A stretch of 64,000 nucleotides of DNA. Source: Planctomycetaceae bacterium. GTDB lineage: Bacteria > Planctomycetota > Planctomycetia > Planctomycetales > Planctomycetaceae. Of the stretch, positions 62,253 through 64,000 are shown piece by piece (position 1 is the stretch's first letter; the number at the start of each line of letters is the position of its first letter). Made by a program: the position numbers and the translations under genes. The notes beneath the pieces are model-generated. The model worked only from the letters and a program-made list of their open reading frames with translations. It was not told the DNA's origin and did no database searches. The stretch spans positions 1 to 64,000 of the forward strand of contig JANSXP010000035.1 of assembly GCA_024742875.1 (NCBI GenBank), given 5' to 3'.

Positions 62253-62951
62253 ATGGACGCAGACAAACTTCGACGCAACATCTGCTTTCACGCCGCCCGG
62301 CTGCTGCATTCGCGGCAGGAAAGCAATTTCACGACGGCACGCTGGCGTGCTGCTCGGTCCATCACCCGCAGCTATCTCCCCGGCGAGTGTCTGCCGACAG
62401 ACATGGAAATCCGTCTGGCGCTGCAGGACCTGATCAGCAGTTCTCCGCCGGTCAGCCCGCTGTCCTTTGACGCAGAACACAGCGACGCCTCACTGAAAGT
62501 CGCCTACCACAGTCTGCTGGAACCTTTGGATCGTGTGCGTCTGAATCGTCGTGAGCATCCGGAGGGTGACCTGCTGTATCACAGCCTGCAGGTGTTTCAT
62601 CTGGCCCGGGACGGACGTCCGTGGGATGAAGAATTCGTCACAGCCGCTTTGCTGCACGATGTGGGCCACGGGATCGATCCGTATGATCCACTGCCGGCGA
62701 CGGTCAGAGCCATCGAAGATCTGGTCAGTGAACGAACGCTCTGGCTGGTTGAGAATCTGCCGCTGCAGCATCGCAAAGCAGATGGCACCATTGGTGCGCG
62801 GGCCCGACGGCGACTGGACGCTCATGAAGATGGCGACGCGCTGCGTTTTCTGGCCGAATGTGATCTCGATGGCCGTGTACCGGGACGGCCCGTCGACTCG
62901 CTCACGGACGCTCTGCAATCTTTGTTTGAAATCTCAGGTAACGATGACTGA
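62253..62951 (+). CDS. HD-domain protein, probable phosphohydrolase
   Basis: 232 residues from ATG 62253 (MDADKLRRNICFHAARLLHS); the frame opens 72 bases earlier. The HD motif is clear in LLYHSLQVFHLARDGRPWDE and AALLHDVGHGIDPYDP, giving His, an HD pair and an Asp, the metal set. Such enzymes hydrolyse phosphate esters of nucleotides or related substrates. A later HRKADGTIGARARRRLDAHE part may contribute to substrate contact. The stop overlaps the next start by eight bases (62944-62951), so the two are coupled. Confidence 0.82.
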   Translation: MDADKLRRNICFHAARLLHSRQESNFTTARWRAARSITRSYLPGECLPTDMEIRLALQDLISSSPPVSPLSFDAEHSDASLKVAYHSLLEPLDRVRLNRREHPEGDLLYHSLQVFHLARDGRPWDEEFVTAALLHDVGHGIDPYDPLPATVRAIEDLVSERTLWLVENLPLQHRKADGTIGARARRRLDAHEDGDALRFLAECDLDGRVPGRPVDSLTDALQSLFEISGNDD

Positions 62952-63582
62952 CTCTGTCCCCGCCGTTCAATTTCGCAACCTGACTGACCTGTCGCAGATT
63001 CAACAGGACATCTGGATCAGCCTGCAACGCAGCGTCACGGCCCGCGACTGTGGCTGGCGACTGCCCGTGCTGGCCACCCGCAGTGGCGATACCGTGCGGC
63101 AGCGGACGGTGGTGCTGCGGCGAGTCGACGCGGCGACCGGTTGCCTGTTTGCGCACACCGATCTTCGCTCCCCCAAGGTAGCGCAGCTGCTGGCCGACGC
63201 CAGGACAAGTCTGCTGTTTTATGACCATAGTGCGGCCACTCAACTGGTCGTCACGGCACTCGCCAGCGTGCACACGGACGATACGCTCGCGGCAGACTTC
63301 TGGGAGTCGGAACCGGTCTCCAGCCTGCGCGGCTATCTGGGGCCGCATTCGCCGGGCAGCCCGGCCGATCAACCGAACAGCAATCTGCCGGCTGAGTTCC
63401 TCGGCCGAGTGCCGGAGCGCGGCGAACTCACACCGGCTCGGATCAATTTCGCTGTGATCCGTTTTGAGGTGAAGGCCATCGAGTGGCTGCATCTGTCACG
63501 CCAGGGCAATCTCCGAGCTGTCTTTCCCGCAACGCACACGTCTGGTGACGGCGAAATTTTCGGCGGCTGGCTGCACCCCTGA
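62944..63582 (+). CDS. Pyridoxamine 5'-phosphate oxidase-family flavoprotein
   Basis: 212 residues from ATG 62944, which overlaps the HD gene. PNPOx-like split-barrel features are present: LPVLATRSGDTVRQRTVVLR, GCLFAHTDLRSPKVAQLLAD, RTSLLFYDHSAATQLVVTAL, SSLRGYLGPHSPGS, and the final FEVKAIEWLHLSRQGNLRAV. The family binds FMN. It is shorter in its C-terminal part than classical PdxH, so I call only the family (the pyridoxamine oxidase-related group) and not the enzyme. Confidence 0.82.
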   Translation: MTDSVPAVQFRNLTDLSQIQQDIWISLQRSVTARDCGWRLPVLATRSGDTVRQRTVVLRRVDAATGCLFAHTDLRSPKVAQLLADARTSLLFYDHSAATQLVVTALASVHTDDTLAADFWESEPVSSLRGYLGPHSPGSPADQPNSNLPAEFLGRVPERGELTPARINFAVIRFEVKAIEWLHLSRQGNLRAVFPATHTSGDGEIFGGWLHP

Positions 63583-63604
63583 TGCGAGTGATAGTTTGGC
63601 GTGA

Positions 63605-63820
63605 TCAGTCGCGGCCGTTCAGTCGATCGGTGAACAGTGCCAGCAGCTTTCGGCCGCACAGCATCGCGGCGACGACGATCAGAGCGGATCCCGCATGCAA
63701 AGGCGAGGTCAAATAGTGCATCAGGCCGTCTGCATGCGCGGTGGAACCGTGGCCGGGATGGGCGCTGGCGGAGGCAGAACAGAGGAGGGTCAGAATAATT
63801 GTCAGCAAATACCGGAACAC
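63605..63820 (-). CDS. Small exported/membrane protein with His-rich N-terminus
   Basis: 71 residues from GTG 63820, chosen for the AAGGA ribosome binding site six bases upstream. The frame extends to 63886 but without a signal. A signal peptide (RYLLTIILTLLCSASASA) precedes AHPGHGSTAHADGLMHYLTS, which has five His in 20 residues, followed by a hydrophobic helix (GSALIVVAAMLCGRKLLALF). The size and His-rich segment recall the N-terminal portion of HupE/UreJ-type nickel or cobalt permeases, but only one or two membrane helices are present. Metal-related function is inference. Confidence 0.6.
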   Translation of the reverse strand: MFRYLLTIILTLLCSASASAHPGHGSTAHADGLMHYLTSPLHAGSALIVVAAMLCGRKLLALFTDRLNGRD

Positions 63821-63931
63821 GGGACATCCTTTTGGGCAGAACGAAGAAAGGGAACGATAGCACAGCGGGCGTGCGGAGAACAGCACAACACCGTGGCCGA
63901 TCAGTAGACGAACGCCCGGCTGTCACCGCGC

Positions 63932-63970
63932 AAAAAAAAACAAACGACTGCCACATCAGGCAGTCGTTTG
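63932..63970 (-). terminator. Intrinsic terminator for a minus-strand gene beyond the right edge
   Basis: CAAACGACTGCC (63941-63952, minus-strand 3' arm) pairs with GGCAGTCGTTTG (63959-63970) around a 6-base loop; on the minus strand it is followed by nine T residues. Confidence 0.85.
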
Positions 63971-64000
63971 TGTGTTCGCTGACAAACGGCAGTCGCCGGT

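Overview
The window reads as a chromosome segment of a planctomycete (class Planctomycetia; genus not determinable from this sequence). The signs are a DUF1501 protein beside a DUF1549/DUF1553 cytochrome-type protein, a zinc-ribbon/basic-linker/membrane protein, an ECF sigma factor followed by a Ser/Thr kinase, and a general bias to large, weakly conserved secreted and signalling proteins.

Positions 1 to about 15,500 are the right-hand part of an integrated siphophage-type prophage, all on the + strand: a LamG virion protein cut by the window edge, a repeat-bearing virion protein, tail completion and HK97-gp10-like proteins, tail tube, a two-frame tail assembly chaperone, tape measure, large tip/baseplate proteins and a holin-like protein. 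A well-formed sigma70 promoter (12,614-12,643) then opens about 590 bases with no convincing gene but many nested inverted repeats; I read this as a candidate large structured RNA whose last hairpin covers the ribosome binding site of a small membrane protein. Next come a small acidic protein and an FRG-domain protein that looks like prophage cargo. The prophage ends at a 3' fragment of a tRNA-Phe gene (about 15,461-15,504), an attachment site, with a possible integrase tail remnant and two terminators around it. The left end, integrase and head genes lie outside the window.

The rest is host DNA. 16-22.5 kb: zinc-ribbon membrane protein, rhomboid protease, and a four-gene Zn/Mn ABC transporter operon whose last permease is fused to a DtxR/MntR-like metal-sensor domain and whose start is preceded by two inverted repeats. 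22.9-28.6 kb: FixJ-type regulator, secreted coiled-coil protein, Ser/Thr kinase, ECF sigma factor, hypothetical protein. 28.8-33.1 kb: RNase P RNA (minus strand), a GH63-like glucosidase and quinolinate synthase. 33.1-41.2 kb: an intergenic region with a long irregular hairpin and a GGCGCC palindrome cluster, then a membrane-anchored sigma54 activator convergent with a two-gene histidine kinase operon. 41.4-50.7 kb: VOC protein, PgpA, sulfite reductase, exo/endonuclease-family protein, SMP-30 protein, BirA, cyclophilin, ECF sigma factor, small membrane protein and threonylcarbamoyl-AMP synthase. 50.9-56.3 kb: a co-directional run of NfeD, FloA, a charged membrane protein, glycosyltransferase, CinA-like protein and acetyltransferase. 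56.4-64 kb: divergent DUF1501 and DUF1549/1553 genes, MFS transporter, HD-domain protein, PNPOx-like flavoprotein, a small His-rich membrane protein and a terminator for a gene beyond the right edge.
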